A stretch of 64,000 nt of DNA from contig NZ_SNZP01000016.1 in assembly GCF_004363805.1 (NCBI RefSeq), positions 1-64,000 of the forward strand, written 5' to 3'. The position numbers were made by a program, and so were the translations under genes. The first letter of the stretch is position 1. The number at the start of each line of letters is the position of its first letter. This stretch comes from Paludibacterium purpuratum. Its GTDB lineage: Bacteria; Pseudomonadota; Gammaproteobacteria; Burkholderiales; Chromobacteriaceae. Below the pieces are notes generated by a model that did no database searches, was not told where the DNA came from, and saw nothing but the letters and a program-made list of their open reading frames with translations. Positions 18,764-29,347 of this stretch are shown here, one piece after another.

Positions 18764-20185
18764 ATGCTGGCCGTAGTACAAAACCTGTTTTTCCTCCTGT
18801 TGCGCCCGTTCGGGCTCGGGCACGCACGCGTCTGGTTCAAAGAGTTGCGCCCGATTCTCAACATGTCGCTACCGCTGATCCTGTCGCAAGCGGCACAGAT
18901 GGGCATCATGTTCATCGACTCGGTACTGATGGGTCGACTCGGTCCGGATAAGCTGGCTAGCGGGGCGCTGGCACTGTCGAGCTATTTCTTCTGTCTGGTG
19001 TTGGTCTTCGGGATTTGCGCCGCCGCCGGCAACCTGGTGGCGCTGGCGCATGGTCGAGACGATCGCCGCGCCGTGGTCGCGGCCACGCGCGCCGGCCTGC
19101 TCGCCACACTGGTGCTGTGTGTGATCATCGGCACGCTACTGTGGCATGCCGAGCCGATCATGCTGGCGCTTGGCCAGCAAGCGGACAACGCCCATCGAGC
19201 CGCCAGCTTCCTACACATCCTGGTCTGGGGCCTGCCGTTCAGCATGCTGTTTCTCACTTTGCGCAGTTTCGCCTCCGGGATCGGCAACCCGGGACCGGTG
19301 CCGTTCATCACCGTCTCCTCGTTGCTGATTGCGCCTTGCGTGGGCTATGTGCTGTCGCAGGGAGTGGGCGATTGGGGTGGGTTGGGGCTCAACGGGATCG
19401 CGATTTCTTCAGTGATCACCTACGCCTACACCGGCCTAACCTTCGCGGTCGTGGTGATGCGCAATCCGGTGTTTGCCCGTTACCAGCTGTTTGCCGGCCT
19501 GTCGCGCTGCGACCTGGCCACCATCCGCCCACTGCTGAAGCTAGGCGTTCCGACATCGGGCACCTTGGCAATGGAAAGCGGGCTGTTTTCGTCCGCCGCT
19601 TATCTGATGGGCGCGCTGGGCACCGCACAATTGGCCGCGCACCAGAGCATGATGCAGATCGTGATCGCCAGCTTCATCATTCCGATCGGCTTGATGCAGG
19701 GCGTGTCGATGTGCGTCGGCCAGGCGGCCGGCAAGGGCGACTTCGTACGGGTCAAACATCTCGGCAATCTGGGGCAGATGCTGGGTGTACTGTGGAGCCT
19801 GCTGACCTCGGCCATTTTGCTGCTGTTCCCACAAATGGTCCTGGCGTTGTTCCTACCACTGACACACCCGGGCGCCGTCGCGGCGCGCGAAGTGGCGGTG
19901 ACGTTGACACCGCTGGTGGCGCTACTGCTGGTATTCGATGCTTGGCAGACCATCGCCAATGGGGTATTGCGCGCGCTCAAGGACGCACACAGTACGCTGG
20001 TGATCTTCGCGTTCGGCTGTTGGGGTATCGGCATGCCGCTGGCCTGGTGGCTTTCGCGCCATGCAATCGGCGCAAAAGGCGTCTGGGCCGGCATGGCCGT
20101 CGGGCTAGCCTGTGTGACAGTATTGCTGGTACTGCGTTTCAAACGCGTATCGCACGAGTTGCAGTCGGGAAAACGCCGGGTATAA
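18764..20185 (+). CDS. MATE-family multidrug exporter
   Basis: A 473-residue, twelve-helix MATE transporter of the NorM branch. It exports cationic drugs or metabolites against sodium or protons. Landmarks include LRPILNMSLPLILSQAAQMG in TM1 and FIDSVLMGRLGPDKLASGAL after it, with the second half-repeat starting near residue 250 (LLKLGVPTSGTLAMESGLFS). The sequence MGRLG at the TM1-TM2 junction fits NorM/YdhE. An AT-rich gap (18665-18763) precedes it and may carry its promoter. It converges on the short DUF2892 gene. Confidence 0.85.
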   Translation: MLAVVQNLFFLLLRPFGLGHARVWFKELRPILNMSLPLILSQAAQMGIMFIDSVLMGRLGPDKLASGALALSSYFFCLVLVFGICAAAGNLVALAHGRDDRRAVVAATRAGLLATLVLCVIIGTLLWHAEPIMLALGQQADNAHRAASFLHILVWGLPFSMLFLTLRSFASGIGNPGPVPFITVSSLLIAPCVGYVLSQGVGDWGGLGLNGIAISSVITYAYTGLTFAVVVMRNPVFARYQLFAGLSRCDLATIRPLLKLGVPTSGTLAMESGLFSSAAYLMGALGTAQLAAHQSMMQIVIASFIIPIGLMQGVSMCVGQAAGKGDFVRVKHLGNLGQMLGVLWSLLTSAILLLFPQMVLALFLPLTHPGAVAAREVAVTLTPLVALLLVFDAWQTIANGVLRALKDAHSTLVIFAFGCWGIGMPLAWWLSRHAIGAKGVWAGMAVGLACVTVLLVLRFKRVSHELQSGKRRV

Positions 20186-20193
20186 ACGCTCGG

Positions 20194-20382
20194 TCAGGTC
20201 TCTTCGTGAGTACTCAGTTTCAACAGCCAGTACGCGGGGCACCAACCGAACAGGCCGGTCAATAGCGGCACCAGACCAAACCAGGCCCAGGGGGTCTGCG
20301 GGCCGATGAACGCCAGGCTGACAATGCCGGCGCCGATTAGCGTCCGGATGATGCGTTCTGCCTTACCAACATTGCGTTGCAT
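20194..20382 (-). CDS. DUF2892 (YgaP-like) small membrane protein
   Basis: A 62-residue protein with the DUF2892 pattern: NVGKAERIIRTLIGAGIVSL, a short loop, and GWCPAYWLLKLST at the end. Two membrane-crossing segments are likely. The domain occurs alone or fused to rhodanese in YgaP, where it anchors sulfur-transfer activity. A good ribosome-binding site (AAGGA) precedes the ATG. It follows prfA by 38 bases, in the place where prmC often sits, and prmC is absent here. Confidence 0.75.
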   Translation of the reverse strand: MQRNVGKAERIIRTLIGAGIVSLAFIGPQTPWAWFGLVPLLTGLFGWCPAYWLLKLSTHEET

Positions 20383-20420
20383 TCTGCGTCCTTTACGGGC
20401 TGCCCCATCCGGGCCCCTGG

Positions 20421-21497
20421 TTATTCCGACATAGCGGCCAAGAGTTCTGCCTGGTGCTCGGCCGTCAGCGCATTCGTCAGATCGCTCAAATCGCCATCCA
20501 TCACATATTCCAGCTTGTAGAGCGTCAGGTTGATCCGGTGGTCGGTGATGCGCCCCTGAGGGAAATTATAGGTACGGATGCGCTCGCTACGGTCGCCGGA
20601 ACCGACGAGGCTCTTGCGCGTGGCGGCTTCTTTGGCCTGCGCCTCGCGCAACCTGGCGTCCATGATGCGCGCGGCCAGTACCGACATGGCGCGAGCCTTA
20701 TTCTTGTGCTGCGACCGGTCGTCCTGGCATTCGACCACGATGCCGCTCGGCAAGTGGGTGATGCGCACGGCCGAGTCGGTCTTGTTGATGTGTTGCCCGC
20801 CGGCGCCCGACGCGCGGAAAGTATCGACGCGGATATCGGCTGGATTGATTTCGACTTCGGCCACTTCGTCGGCCTCGGGCATGACGGCGACGGTACAGGC
20901 CGAGGTATGAATACGGCCTTGCGTTTCGGTCACCGGCACGCGCTGCACGCGGTGGCCGCCGGATTCGAATTTCAGCCGCGAGTAGGCGCCGAAACCGATG
21001 ATGCGGACGATGACTTCCTTATAGCCGCCCAGATCGGATTCGGAAGCCGAAACGATCTCCACCTGCCAACGGTTGCGTTCGGCGTAGCGGGTGTACATGC
21101 GCAACAGATCGCCGGCGAACAGCGCCGCTTCGTCGCCGCCGGTGCCGGCGCGGATTTCCAGGTAGATGTTGCGTTCGTCGTTCGGGTCTTTCGGCAGCAG
21201 CAATTTCTGCAGCTCGATGTCCAACTGCGCCATGCGCGTCTGGCCGGCATCGATTTCCGCCTGGGCGAATTCCTTCATATCCGGATCGGACTGCATCTCT
21301 TCGGCGGTCGCGATATCCACTTGGCACTGCAGCCAAGCCTGCCAGGCTTCGACCACCGGCGTCAGTTCGGCATGCTCGCGCGTCAGGCGGCGATAGTTTT
21401 CCATATCGTCGGTGACGCTGGGCTGGGCCAGAAGCTGGGTGACTTCTTCAAGCCGGTCGGCCAGTTGGGACAATTTGGCCGCAATCGACGGTTTCAT
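20421..21497 (-). CDS. prfA: peptide chain release factor 1
   Basis: A 358-residue RF1, full length for the family. It recognises UAA and UAG in the ribosomal A site and triggers peptidyl-tRNA hydrolysis. The codon-recognition motif PVT is at about 188-190 and the catalytic GGQ, within [11 protein letters not shown], at about 233-235, where the Gln is methylated by PrmC. The start codon overlaps the hemA stop by one base (TGATG), the usual hemA-prfA coupling in proteobacteria. Confidence 0.95.
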   Translation of the reverse strand: MKPSIAAKLSQLADRLEEVTQLLAQPSVTDDMENYRRLTREHAELTPVVEAWQAWLQCQVDIATAEEMQSDPDMKEFAQAEIDAGQTRMAQLDIELQKLLLPKDPNDERNIYLEIRAGTGGDEAALFAGDLLRMYTRYAERNRWQVEIVSASESDLGGYKEVIVRIIGFGAYSRLKFESGGHRVQRVPVTETQGRIHTSACTVAVMPEADEVAEVEINPADIRVDTFRASGAGGQHINKTDSAVRITHLPSGIVVECQDDRSQHKNKARAMSVLAARIMDARLREAQAKEAATRKSLVGSGDRSERIRTYNFPQGRITDHRINLTLYKLEYVMDGDLSDLTNALTAEHQAELLAAMSE

Positions 21498-22747
21498 CAG
21501 GACTCCGAATGCAAACGGTAGATCCGCGCCACAGCCTGGCTCATGGCGGCTTGGTCGTCGCCATGTTGAGATAGGGCCTGGGTCGGCGGATGCATCAATT
21601 TATTGGTGAGCTGGACCGATAGGGTTTCCAGCACTTTTTCCGGGGCGTCGCCCCGGGCCAGTTGTTTCAGCGCCGCTTCGAGCGCATGGCGTCGGAGCCG
21701 CTCGCCTTCGTCGCGCAATGCCCGGATCAGCGGCACAGTCTGGCGCTGGCGCAGCCATTGGCTGAATTCGTTGACGCGCGACACGATAATGTTTTCGGCT
21801 TGCTCGGCCGCCACCTGGCGTGCCTCGCGGCCGACCTCGACCACGCTGGCGATATCGTCGACGGTATAGAGGAACACGTCGGCCAGGCTCGCGACTTCCG
21901 GCTCGACATCGCGCGGCACGGCCAGGTCGAGCATGAACATCGGCCTGTGACGACGCTGCTTGATGGCACGCTCCACCAGCCCCTTGCCGACGATGGGCAC
22001 CGGGCTCGCGGTCGACGTGACCACCACGTCGAAGCGCGCCAGATGGTCGTGCAGGTCGGCCAGCGTAATGGCTTGGCCGCCGAATTGCTCCGCCAACGCC
22101 CGCCCGCGCTCTAGCGTGCGGTTGGCCACGGTGATGCCGGCGGGCTGGCGGGCGGCGAAGTGGGTCGCCACCAGCTCGATCATCTCGCCGGCACCGATGA
22201 ACAGCAGGTTCAGTTCGCGGATGCTGGGAAAAATCTGTTCGGCCAGGCGCACGCCCGCCGCGGCCATCGAAACCGAGCTTGCGCCGATCGCCGTCTTGCT
22301 ACGCACTTCCTTGGCCACCGAAAACGCCTGCTGGAACAAGGCGTTGAGGTGGGTGCCGAGCGTTCCGCTCTGTTGCGCGACCCGTACCGCATCCTTGAGC
22401 TGCCCCAGGATCTGAGTCTCGCCCAGCACCATCGAGTCCAAGCCGCTGGCGACGCGGAAAGCGTGGCGCGCCACATCGCTGGCATCGAGCCGGTACAGAT
22501 AGGGCTCGACTTCGGCAGGGGACATATTGTGGTAGTGCGCCAGCCAGGCGATGGCGTCCGCCGGGTTCTGACCGGCGCAGTAGATCTCGGTGCGGTTACA
22601 GGTGGACACGATGGCGGCTTCGTGCGCCGCCTGGCTCTGCGTCAACTGGCGCAAGGCTTCCGGCAGGATGTCAGCCGGGAACGCCAGCTTCTCCCTGATC
22701 GCCAGCGGAGCGGTTTGATGGTTGAGACCAAAAGCCAGGAGATGCAT
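21497..22747 (-). CDS. hemA: glutamyl-tRNA reductase
   Basis: A 416-residue enzyme that reduces glutamyl-tRNA(Glu) to glutamate-1-semialdehyde with NADPH, the first committed step of C5 heme synthesis. The product is passed to HemL, encoded at 44.9-46.1 kb. The catalytic Cys lies in [11 protein letters not shown] (about 46-56). [15 protein letters not shown] starts the NADPH domain and the C-terminal helices form the dimer. It is translationally coupled to prfA. The N-terminal residues after [14 protein letters not shown] are where heme-dependent turnover acts in enteric relatives. Confidence 0.95.
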   Translation of the reverse strand: MHLLAFGLNHQTAPLAIREKLAFPADILPEALRQLTQSQAAHEAAIVSTCNRTEIYCAGQNPADAIAWLAHYHNMSPAEVEPYLYRLDASDVARHAFRVASGLDSMVLGETQILGQLKDAVRVAQQSGTLGTHLNALFQQAFSVAKEVRSKTAIGASSVSMAAAGVRLAEQIFPSIRELNLLFIGAGEMIELVATHFAARQPAGITVANRTLERGRALAEQFGGQAITLADLHDHLARFDVVVTSTASPVPIVGKGLVERAIKQRRHRPMFMLDLAVPRDVEPEVASLADVFLYTVDDIASVVEVGREARQVAAEQAENIIVSRVNEFSQWLRQRQTVPLIRALRDEGERLRRHALEAALKQLARGDAPEKVLETLSVQLTNKLMHPPTQALSQHGDDQAAMSQAVARIYRLHSES

Positions 22748-22803
22748 GCGTGCGTGCCGGACCGCGATTGAAAGGTGTTAGTTTAACGTATCTTGTATCA
22801 CAA

Positions 22804-22821
22804 GTCCTGTTGCTACAGGAC
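22804..22821. other. perfect hairpin between nupC and hemA
   Basis: GTCCTGT and ACAGGAC pair around TGCT in the 140-base gap downstream of nupC and upstream of hemA. No U-run follows, so it may be a weak terminator for nupC or an operator. Confidence 0.35.
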
Positions 22822-22887
22822 ATCCGGTTATACCAAATCACGGTGTCGAAGGCGGGGACGATCCGACCAAGACCGCCCCCGGCTCGC

Positions 22888-24069
22888 TTACAGCGCCAGT
22901 CCGGCCACCATGGCGGACAGAATGCTGACCAAGGTTGCGCCGTAGACCAGTTTAAGACCGAAGCGCGACACCATATTGCCGCGCTCTTCATCCAGGCCCT
23001 TGACCGCGCCGGCGATAATGCCGATGGAGCTGAAGTTGGCGAAGGACACCAGGAAAATCGACAGTGTGCCCTGGGTGTAGGGCGACAGGTGTGCCGACTG
23101 ATCCTTGAGCGCCATCATGGCAACGAACTCGTTGGTCACGAGCTTGGTGGCCATGATACTGCTGGCGCTGAGGATGTCTTGGCCGGGGATGCCGATCAGC
23201 CAGGCCAGCGGGTAGAACGCGAAACCGAGCACATGCTGGAAGTCGACGCCGAAACACCAGGCGAACAAAAAGTTGACTGTGGCAATCAATGCGATGAAGC
23301 CGATCAACATGGCGCCAACGATCACGGCGATCTTGAAGCCGGCGAGAATGTAGTCGCCCAACATCTCGAAGAACGACATGCGCTCGACCGGCGCGGCAAT
23401 CAACTGGTCCTCATTCGCTTCGCCATCGTAAGGATTGATCAACGACAGGATGATAAAGGTACTGAACAGGTTGAGGATCAGCGCGGTCACCACGAAGCGG
23501 GGAGCGATCAATTGCATGTAGGAACCGACAATGGACATCGATACGGTCGACATAGCGGTTGCGGACAAGGTGTACATACGCTTTTCGCTGAAGCTGCCGA
23601 TGATATTCTTATACGCGATGAAATTCTCCGACTGCCCGACGATCATGGCGCCGACCGCGTTGAACGACTCGATCTTACCCATGCCGCTGAGTTTGGCCAG
23701 CACCAGGCCGATGCCGCGAATCACCCACGGCAGAATGCGCAAGTGCTGCAGGATGCCGATCAGTACCGAGATGTAGACGATAGGCATCAGCACCATCAGG
23801 AAGAAGCTGAACTCGCCGCGGTGCAACAGCCCTCCGAAGACAAAGCGGGTACCTTCCGCGGCGAACTTCATCAGTTGGTCGAATACGTTGGCCATACCGC
23901 CGACGGCGGCCAGGCCATAATCGGTGTGCAACAACGCATAGGCCACGGCCACTTCGGCCACAAGCAATTGCAGGACATAGCGGATCTTGATGTGTTTACG
24001 GTCTCGGGCAACCAACTGGGTCAGGACGAGCACGACCAGCAAGCCGAGGAAAAACTGGAAAATATGCAT
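22888..24069 (-). CDS. nupC: concentrative nucleoside transporter NupC
   Basis: A 393-residue inner-membrane proton/nucleoside symporter of the CNT family. The C-terminal two-thirds closely resembles E. coli NupC, with [45 protein letters not shown] and [18 protein letters not shown]. These hold the Gln/Glu/Asn/Ser residues that contact the nucleoside and the ion. It likely imports pyrimidine nucleosides and adenosine for salvage. The gene stands alone on the minus strand, diverging from pdxH over a 213-base gap in which I recognise no regulatory site. Confidence 0.92.
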   Translation of the reverse strand: MHIFQFFLGLLVVLVLTQLVARDRKHIKIRYVLQLLVAEVAVAYALLHTDYGLAAVGGMANVFDQLMKFAAEGTRFVFGGLLHRGEFSFFLMVLMPIVYISVLIGILQHLRILPWVIRGIGLVLAKLSGMGKIESFNAVGAMIVGQSENFIAYKNIIGSFSEKRMYTLSATAMSTVSMSIVGSYMQLIAPRFVVTALILNLFSTFIILSLINPYDGEANEDQLIAAPVERMSFFEMLGDYILAGFKIAVIVGAMLIGFIALIATVNFLFAWCFGVDFQHVLGFAFYPLAWLIGIPGQDILSASSIMATKLVTNEFVAMMALKDQSAHLSPYTQGTLSIFLVSFANFSSIGIIAGAVKGLDEERGNMVSRFGLKLVYGATLVSILSAMVAGLAL

Positions 24070-24282
24070 GATTCTTGACGGCGACTTTCGGATTTCGGGG
24101 ACAAAAAAGCTCGGGGAAGGGGAGCAAAAGCCGGCTATGCTACCTTTTCTCGATGCGAAGATAAACTACCGCGCTCCTATATTTCCATTGGCCGCCAGTG
24201 CTGATCTGGCGCAAGCGGGCTCGGAGGCGGGCTCGCGCCCGGTGGGATTCACACGCTAAGATAATCGGCAGGAGGATTTGCC

Positions 24283-24924
24283 ATGTCGCTTAAACTCGCT
24301 GATATCCGCAAGGATTACAGCAAAAAGGAATTGTCCCCGGAGGAATGCCTGCCGGATGCGGTCGCACAGTTCGAAATCTGGTTGAAGGAGGCGATCGGCG
24401 CCGAGGTGCCGGAGCCGACGGCTATGCATGTCGCTTCGGTGGATGCCGACGGACGCCCGAGCTCGCGTATCGTGCTGCTCAAAGGCGTGGAAAACGGCCA
24501 ATTCCTGTTCTACACCAATTATCTAAGCCGCAAGGGGCGCCAGATCGCCGCCAACCCGTTCGTTTCGCTGACTTTCTTCTGGCCGGAACTGGAGCGTCAG
24601 GTACGTATCGAGGGCCAGGCACGCCAGTTGCCGGGAGAGATCTCGGACGAGTACTTCGCAAGCAGACCCTACACCAGCCGACTCGGCGCCTGGGCTTCCG
24701 AGCAGAGCACGGAGATTGCGTCGAAAGCCGAGCTGGTGAAACGCGCGGCGATGTTCGGCGTTCGTTATCCGTTCAAGGTACCGCGCCCGCCGCATTGGGG
24801 CGGCTATGCGGTCACGCCGGATCACATCGAGTTCTGGCAGGGTCGACCGAGTCGTCTGCACGACCGGGTGCAATATACCTTGCAACCGGACGGCCGCTGG
24901 CAAACGGCGCGTCTAGCACCCTAA
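24283..24924 (+). CDS. pdxH: pyridoxamine 5'-phosphate oxidase
   Basis: A 213-residue FMN enzyme that oxidises pyridoxine or pyridoxamine 5'-phosphate to pyridoxal phosphate, the last step of B6 synthesis and salvage. Family landmarks are present: [21 protein letters not shown] for FMN and substrate binding, [20 protein letters not shown], and the C-terminal [19 protein letters not shown] and RLHDR motifs. It acts as a cytosolic dimer. AGGAGG lies just upstream of the ATG. Many PLP enzymes in the window depend on its product (HemL, HisC, LysA, YggS). Confidence 0.95.
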   Translation: MSLKLADIRKDYSKKELSPEECLPDAVAQFEIWLKEAIGAEVPEPTAMHVASVDADGRPSSRIVLLKGVENGQFLFYTNYLSRKGRQIAANPFVSLTFFWPELERQVRIEGQARQLPGEISDEYFASRPYTSRLGAWASEQSTEIASKAELVKRAAMFGVRYPFKVPRPPHWGGYAVTPDHIEFWQGRPSRLHDRVQYTLQPDGRWQTARLAP

Positions 24925-25073
24925 AGACGTTGCGAGCAACCGTCCTTTCGCACCGTATTCGAGTTCCCCATTCCGCCAAAAAGGACAGCTGTCAATCGAC
25001 TGCTTCATCCCGCTAGATAGTAATCGGCGCGGCTACCCGTCGCGCCGATGACACTTTCGCGGAGAATTATTAG

Positions 25074-26534
25074 ATGAAGAGATTGCCAATTTGTCTTGTC
25101 CTGGCCGCCGGCCCCTTGTTGCAGCCGGCGTTTGCCGCCAACCTCGTCGACATCAAGACCGTCATGCGGCAGGGTATTGCCGCGTCGGCCGGGCTGCCCG
25201 CCGATTTCAAAGCCGTGCGCAGTCAGTCGTTCCCTGGCGGCAAAGTAATCACGCGCTATCAGCAGTACTACCAAGGTATCCCGATCTGGAGCCAGGCCGT
25301 CATCGGCGTGCGCAACCCTTCCATCGCCAGCAATGGCGACAGCAACCGTTACGATGGCAAGATGGTCACCGGCATCAAGGAGGATCTGTCGAGCGCCAAA
25401 CCCACCCTGTCGAGTGCGCAGGCGCTGACACTGGCCAAGGGACTCAAAGCGGCCGGCAAACCGGTTATTAACGAAAAGGCTCAGTTGCTGGTGCAATTGG
25501 ATCGCCGCAATGCGGCGCGCTTGATCTACCAAGTGTCCTACTTCGTACCGTCCGCCCATCCCACCCGACCGAACTTCCTCATCGACGCCAATAGCGGCGC
25601 GGTGCTGAGCCAGTGGGACGGCCTGGCCCACCTGGATGCCACCGGCCCCGGCGGCAACAAAAAGACCGGCAAGTACGAATTCGGCACCAAGTACGGCTAT
25701 CTGCCGGTCAGCGCCAATTGCGATATGGACAACGGCAAGGTGGTGGCGACAGACTTGCAGTCCTCCGAGGACACCAGCACGAACACGCCGTTCCACTTCA
25801 CTTGCCCACGCAATACGGCGGATCGCACCGTCAATGGCGCTTATGGCGCGATCAACGACGCTTACTACTTCGGCAACGCAGTGGTGAAGATGTACAAAGA
25901 GTGGCTGGGACTCTCTCCGCTCAATGGACCGCTCTACCTGCACGTCCATTATGGCTCCCGCTATGAAAACGCCTTCTGGGATGGCAGCAGCATGAACTTC
26001 GGCGATGGCGCCAGCCGGTTCTATCCACTGGTTTCCGTCGATGTTACCGGCCATGAAATCAGCCATGGCTTCACCGAGCAGAATTCCGGCTTGGTCTACG
26101 ACGGCCAGTCCGGCGGTATCAACGAGGCCTATTCCGATATCGCGGGCGAAGCCACCGAGTTTTACGTCAAAGGCAAGAACACTTGGTTGATCGGGCAGGA
26201 TATTACCAAGGGGACGAAGCCGCTACGCTACATGGAGCACCCGGCTAAAGACGGCCGCTCCATCGAAAAGGCCGGCGACTATCAGGACGGGATGGATCCG
26301 CACCGCAGCAGCGGGGTCTTCAACCGTGCGTTCTTCCTGCTGGCACAATCGAAAGGTTGGTCCGTTCGCCAGGCCTTCCAGGTATTCGCCGATGCGAACC
26401 GGCTCTACTGGAACCAGAACAGCGATTACAACCAAGCCTCGTGCGGGGTGATTCGCGCGGCACGCGAGCGAGGCTATGACAGCAACGCCGCCGTATCGGC
26501 CTTCGCCGATGTGGGCGTCACTTGCAAGCAGTAA
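25074..26534 (+). CDS. secreted M4-family (thermolysin/elastase-like) metalloprotease
   Basis: A 486-residue preproenzyme. A Sec signal peptide (MKRLPICLVLAAGPLLQPAF, cleaved near residue 22) is followed by an inhibitory propeptide with FTP and PepSY-like parts (about 30-190) and the catalytic domain. Zinc ligands are His327 and His331 in HEISH, with catalytic Glu328, and Glu351 in GINEAYSDI. His410 in DPHRSSGVFNR is the transition-state His. No C-terminal PPC or PKD domain is present. The nearest characterised group is LasB/vibriolysin. It probably crosses the outer membrane by type II secretion and degrades host or environmental protein. Confidence 0.9.
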   Translation: MKRLPICLVLAAGPLLQPAFAANLVDIKTVMRQGIAASAGLPADFKAVRSQSFPGGKVITRYQQYYQGIPIWSQAVIGVRNPSIASNGDSNRYDGKMVTGIKEDLSSAKPTLSSAQALTLAKGLKAAGKPVINEKAQLLVQLDRRNAARLIYQVSYFVPSAHPTRPNFLIDANSGAVLSQWDGLAHLDATGPGGNKKTGKYEFGTKYGYLPVSANCDMDNGKVVATDLQSSEDTSTNTPFHFTCPRNTADRTVNGAYGAINDAYYFGNAVVKMYKEWLGLSPLNGPLYLHVHYGSRYENAFWDGSSMNFGDGASRFYPLVSVDVTGHEISHGFTEQNSGLVYDGQSGGINEAYSDIAGEATEFYVKGKNTWLIGQDITKGTKPLRYMEHPAKDGRSIEKAGDYQDGMDPHRSSGVFNRAFFLLAQSKGWSVRQAFQVFADANRLYWNQNSDYNQASCGVIRAARERGYDSNAAVSAFADVGVTCKQ

Positions 26535-26543
26535 AGTAGGGAT

Positions 26544-26577
26544 CCGCCGCCCGGCACGCTTTCATGCCGGGCGGCGG
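26544..26577. terminator. bidirectional hairpin between the M4 protease gene and parC
   Basis: A 13-pair GC-rich stem (CCGCCGCCCGGCA and its complement) around CGCTTTCA fills the 47-base gap between the two convergent stops. No U-run is present, but the position suggests a shared 3' end. Confidence 0.55.
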
Positions 26578-26581
26578 CGGG

Positions 26582-28951
26582 TCAGGCGTCGGCAATCGCC
26601 AGGATATTCCACTTCTTCGGCAGCAGTTTGCCACGCTTGGCCCGACGGCCAAGGTATTCGGCCAATGCCAACTTTTCCTCTCCAGGCTTGCCGCGGGCGG
26701 ACAGTACCGACAACACGACCTTCTCGCCGCGAGCGAGCCCGATCGCGGTCAAACGCTCGCCATCGTCGAGCTGCAGCAGCATCAGACCGCGCCCCTTGGC
26801 TAGATCTCGCAGCTCCCCGGCGCTGAATGCCAGCAAGCGCCCGTTATCGGCGGCGGCGACCAACTGCAAATCGACCTGGGCAATATCGGTCGGCACCCGC
26901 ACCGGCGCCAGTACGCCATCGCCGGCTTCCAATGTGATGAACGCCTTACCCGCCTTAACGCGTCCGGCCATATCGCCCACAGTGGCGATGAAGCCGTAGC
27001 CGGAAGAGCTGGCCACCACATAGCGAGTGGTCTCCGGATCGGACAGCATATGGCAGGGCTTGCCGCCATCTTGCAGGTCGATCAGCGACGCCACCGGCAC
27101 ACCGTCGCCACGGCCGGTCGGCACATCGGCGGCATTGACGGTATAGGCTCGGCCAAGGTTGTCCAACACAACGATTGGCCATACCGAGCGCGTTTCTACG
27201 ACCGTGTGTTGGCCATCCCCATCCTTGAAGGTCAGTGTGGACAAATCGAGATTATGGCCGACGCGGGCACGTAGCCAGCCCTTTTGCGACAGAATGATGG
27301 TGATCGGCTCGTCGGCCACGGTCTGCGTCAGCACCGCGCGCTGCGCCGCCTTGATTTCGCTACGGCGGGCATCGCCGTACTTGGCGGCGTCGGCACGAAT
27401 CTCCTCGCCGATAAGCCGGCGCTTGGCGTCGGGCGTATCCAGCAGATGGCGCAGCCCTTCGCGCTCTTCGCGCAACTCGGACAGCTCTTTCTCCAGCTTG
27501 AAACCTTCCAAACGCGCCAATTGACGCAAGCGGATTTCGAGAATGTCCTCGGCTTGGGCCTCGGACAGGCCGAATGCCTTGATCAGATCGACCTTGGGAT
27601 CGTCGGACTCGCGAATCACGCGGATGACTTCATCGATATGGATGAAGGCGATCATCCGCCCTTCGAGGATATGGATGCGCTTTTCCACCTGCGCCAAACG
27701 ATGCGCCAAGCGGCGAGTGACGGTTTCGTCGCGGAAGGCCAGCCAATCGGCCAAGATGGCCTTGAGCCCCTTCTGTCCCGGGCGGCCGTCTAGGCCGATC
27801 ATCACCAGGTTGAGCGAGACGTTCCCTTCCAGGCTGGTTTGCGCCAGCAACATCTGTACGAACTCATCCGGATCCTGCCGGCTCGATTTGGGTTCGAACA
27901 CCAGCCGTACCGGCTGATTGCTGTCCGATTCGTCGCGCACGCGATCGAGCATCGACAGCATCAGGCTCTTGAGGTTTTGCTGCTCCTGGGTCAGTGCCTT
28001 CTTGCCAGGCCGGGGCTTGGGGTTGGTGGCCTCCTCGATTTCGGCCAGCACCTTCTGTGCCGAACTACCGGGCGGCAGTTCGCTCACGATCACGCGCCAT
28101 TGCCCGCGCGCCAGTCGCTCCACCTCCCAGCGCGCACGTACTCGCACCGAGCCGCGACCGCCTTCGTAGGCCGCGAGAATGTCTTCGCTCGGGGTGATGA
28201 TCTGGCCGCCGCCGGGGAAGTCCGGTCCGGGGATGTACTGCATCAGATCGGCGGTGGTGAGTTCGGGGTTGTCCAGCAAGGCGGCCGCGGCCTGGGCCAC
28301 TTCCGTCAGGTTGTGCGGCGGGATCTCGGTGGCAAGACCGACGGCAATGCCGGAGGCGCCGTTGAGCAGCATCATCGGCAGGCGTGCCGGCAGACGCGAG
28401 GGCTCTTCGAAGGCGCCATCGTAATTGGGCACGAAATCGACCGTGCCCATGTCGATTTCCGACAGCAGCAGATCGGCATAGGGCGTCAACCGCGCTTCGG
28501 TGTAACGCATCGCGGCGGCACCGTCGCCGTCGCGGCTGCCGAAGTTGCCTTGGCCGTCGATCAGCGGGTAGCGCAGCGTGAAGTCCTGCGCCATGCGCAC
28601 CAACGCCTCATAGGCGGAGCTATCGCCGTGCGGATGGTATTTACCGAGGATTTCGCCGACCACGCGCGCCGATTTGACCGGTTTGGCGCCGGCGACCAGC
28701 CCCATATCGCGCATCGCGAACAAGATGCGGCGCTGTACCGGTTTCTGGCCGTCGGCCACTTCCGGCAGAGCGCGGCCCTTGACCACGCTCATCGCATATT
28801 CGAGATAGGCTCGCTCGGCGTACAGATCGAGGGCGATCCAATCGTCGCCCCCTTGGGTGGCGGGCGGAGCCGCTGGAGGCGGGGGAGGCGGTGCGCCGTC
28901 GTCGGTGGCAGTATCGAACAGGTCGCCGCTCAATTGATCTTGGTTATTCAT
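26582..28951 (-). CDS. parC: DNA topoisomerase IV subunit A
   Basis: A 789-residue ParC that with ParE decatenates daughter chromosomes. The N-terminal extension carries a proline run ([11 protein letters not shown]). The catalytic domain has [11 protein letters not shown], the quinolone-resistance region [21 protein letters not shown] (Ser and Glu both wild-type in form) and the active Tyr in [10 protein letters not shown]. The coiled-coil tower is near [19 protein letters not shown] and the C-terminal beta-pinwheel follows. The ParC type of C-terminus and the absence of a GyrA box argue against gyrA. I start at the ATG at 28951 (MNNQDQLSG); upstream in-frame codons would add 21 unlikely residues. 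parE is not adjacent. Confidence 0.92.
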   Translation of the reverse strand: MNNQDQLSGDLFDTATDDGAPPPPPPAAPPATQGGDDWIALDLYAERAYLEYAMSVVKGRALPEVADGQKPVQRRILFAMRDMGLVAGAKPVKSARVVGEILGKYHPHGDSSAYEALVRMAQDFTLRYPLIDGQGNFGSRDGDGAAAMRYTEARLTPYADLLLSEIDMGTVDFVPNYDGAFEEPSRLPARLPMMLLNGASGIAVGLATEIPPHNLTEVAQAAAALLDNPELTTADLMQYIPGPDFPGGGQIITPSEDILAAYEGGRGSVRVRARWEVERLARGQWRVIVSELPPGSSAQKVLAEIEEATNPKPRPGKKALTQEQQNLKSLMLSMLDRVRDESDSNQPVRLVFEPKSSRQDPDEFVQMLLAQTSLEGNVSLNLVMIGLDGRPGQKGLKAILADWLAFRDETVTRRLAHRLAQVEKRIHILEGRMIAFIHIDEVIRVIRESDDPKVDLIKAFGLSEAQAEDILEIRLRQLARLEGFKLEKELSELREEREGLRHLLDTPDAKRRLIGEEIRADAAKYGDARRSEIKAAQRAVLTQTVADEPITIILSQKGWLRARVGHNLDLSTLTFKDGDGQHTVVETRSVWPIVVLDNLGRAYTVNAADVPTGRGDGVPVASLIDLQDGGKPCHMLSDPETTRYVVASSSGYGFIATVGDMAGRVKAGKAFITLEAGDGVLAPVRVPTDIAQVDLQLVAAADNGRLLAFSAGELRDLAKGRGLMLLQLDDGERLTAIGLARGEKVVLSVLSARGKPGEEKLALAEYLGRRAKRGKLLPKKWNILAIADA

Positions 28952-29242
28952 GGGCTTGGTCGCAGTCGTGTGGCCAACGATAAAATTTCTTAAGTGCGAG
29001 ATTGTACATGGCAAGCTTACTGAATGGGCAATGCCGCCGCGTCGACGATTTCTCGCTATGCAGGCTGATGACGGGCTGACTTGGAAAACTCCATATCTTC
29101 ATATCAAGATATCTATAATTCGTGTAGTTGTAATACTACATGACAATATCGTAGCGCTTTCCCACCTCTGCGCCCGCACCGGCCAACCTTCTAGAACATA
29201 GGCATAACCGACGCGGTTCTGCACGCATCTCAAGCCGGCAGG
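28952..29242. other. AT-rich gap between divergent parC and tkt
   Basis: There is no gene here. The centre is AT-rich, with ATATCT...AGATAT (about 29093-29112), a TATAAT at 29114-29119 and GTAGT...ACTAC just after. These could be promoter or operator elements for either gene; I recognise no known operator. Confidence 0.4.
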
Positions 29243-29272
29243 TTGCCTGATTCGGGTAAAATCGGCGATAAT
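29243..29272 (+). promoter_or_regulatory. candidate sigma-70 promoter of tkt
   Basis: TTGCCT (29243-29248) and GATAAT (29267-29272) are 18 bases apart and about 75 bases before the tkt ATG. A GGTCC-TCTT-GGACC hairpin at 29293-29306 lies in the leader, followed by a T-rich tract. Confidence 0.4.
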
Positions 29273-29347
29273 TGCATGATTTTTCAACGGTTGGTCCTCT
29301 TGGACCGGTCTTTGTTCACGTTCTTCTAGTATCGAGGTTTCTTCCGC

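Noticed and set aside
22750-24078. 442-codon plus-strand ORF antisense to nupC
   Set aside because: Low-complexity His/Gln/Asp content is typical of a shadow frame; nupC is a clear match on the other strand.
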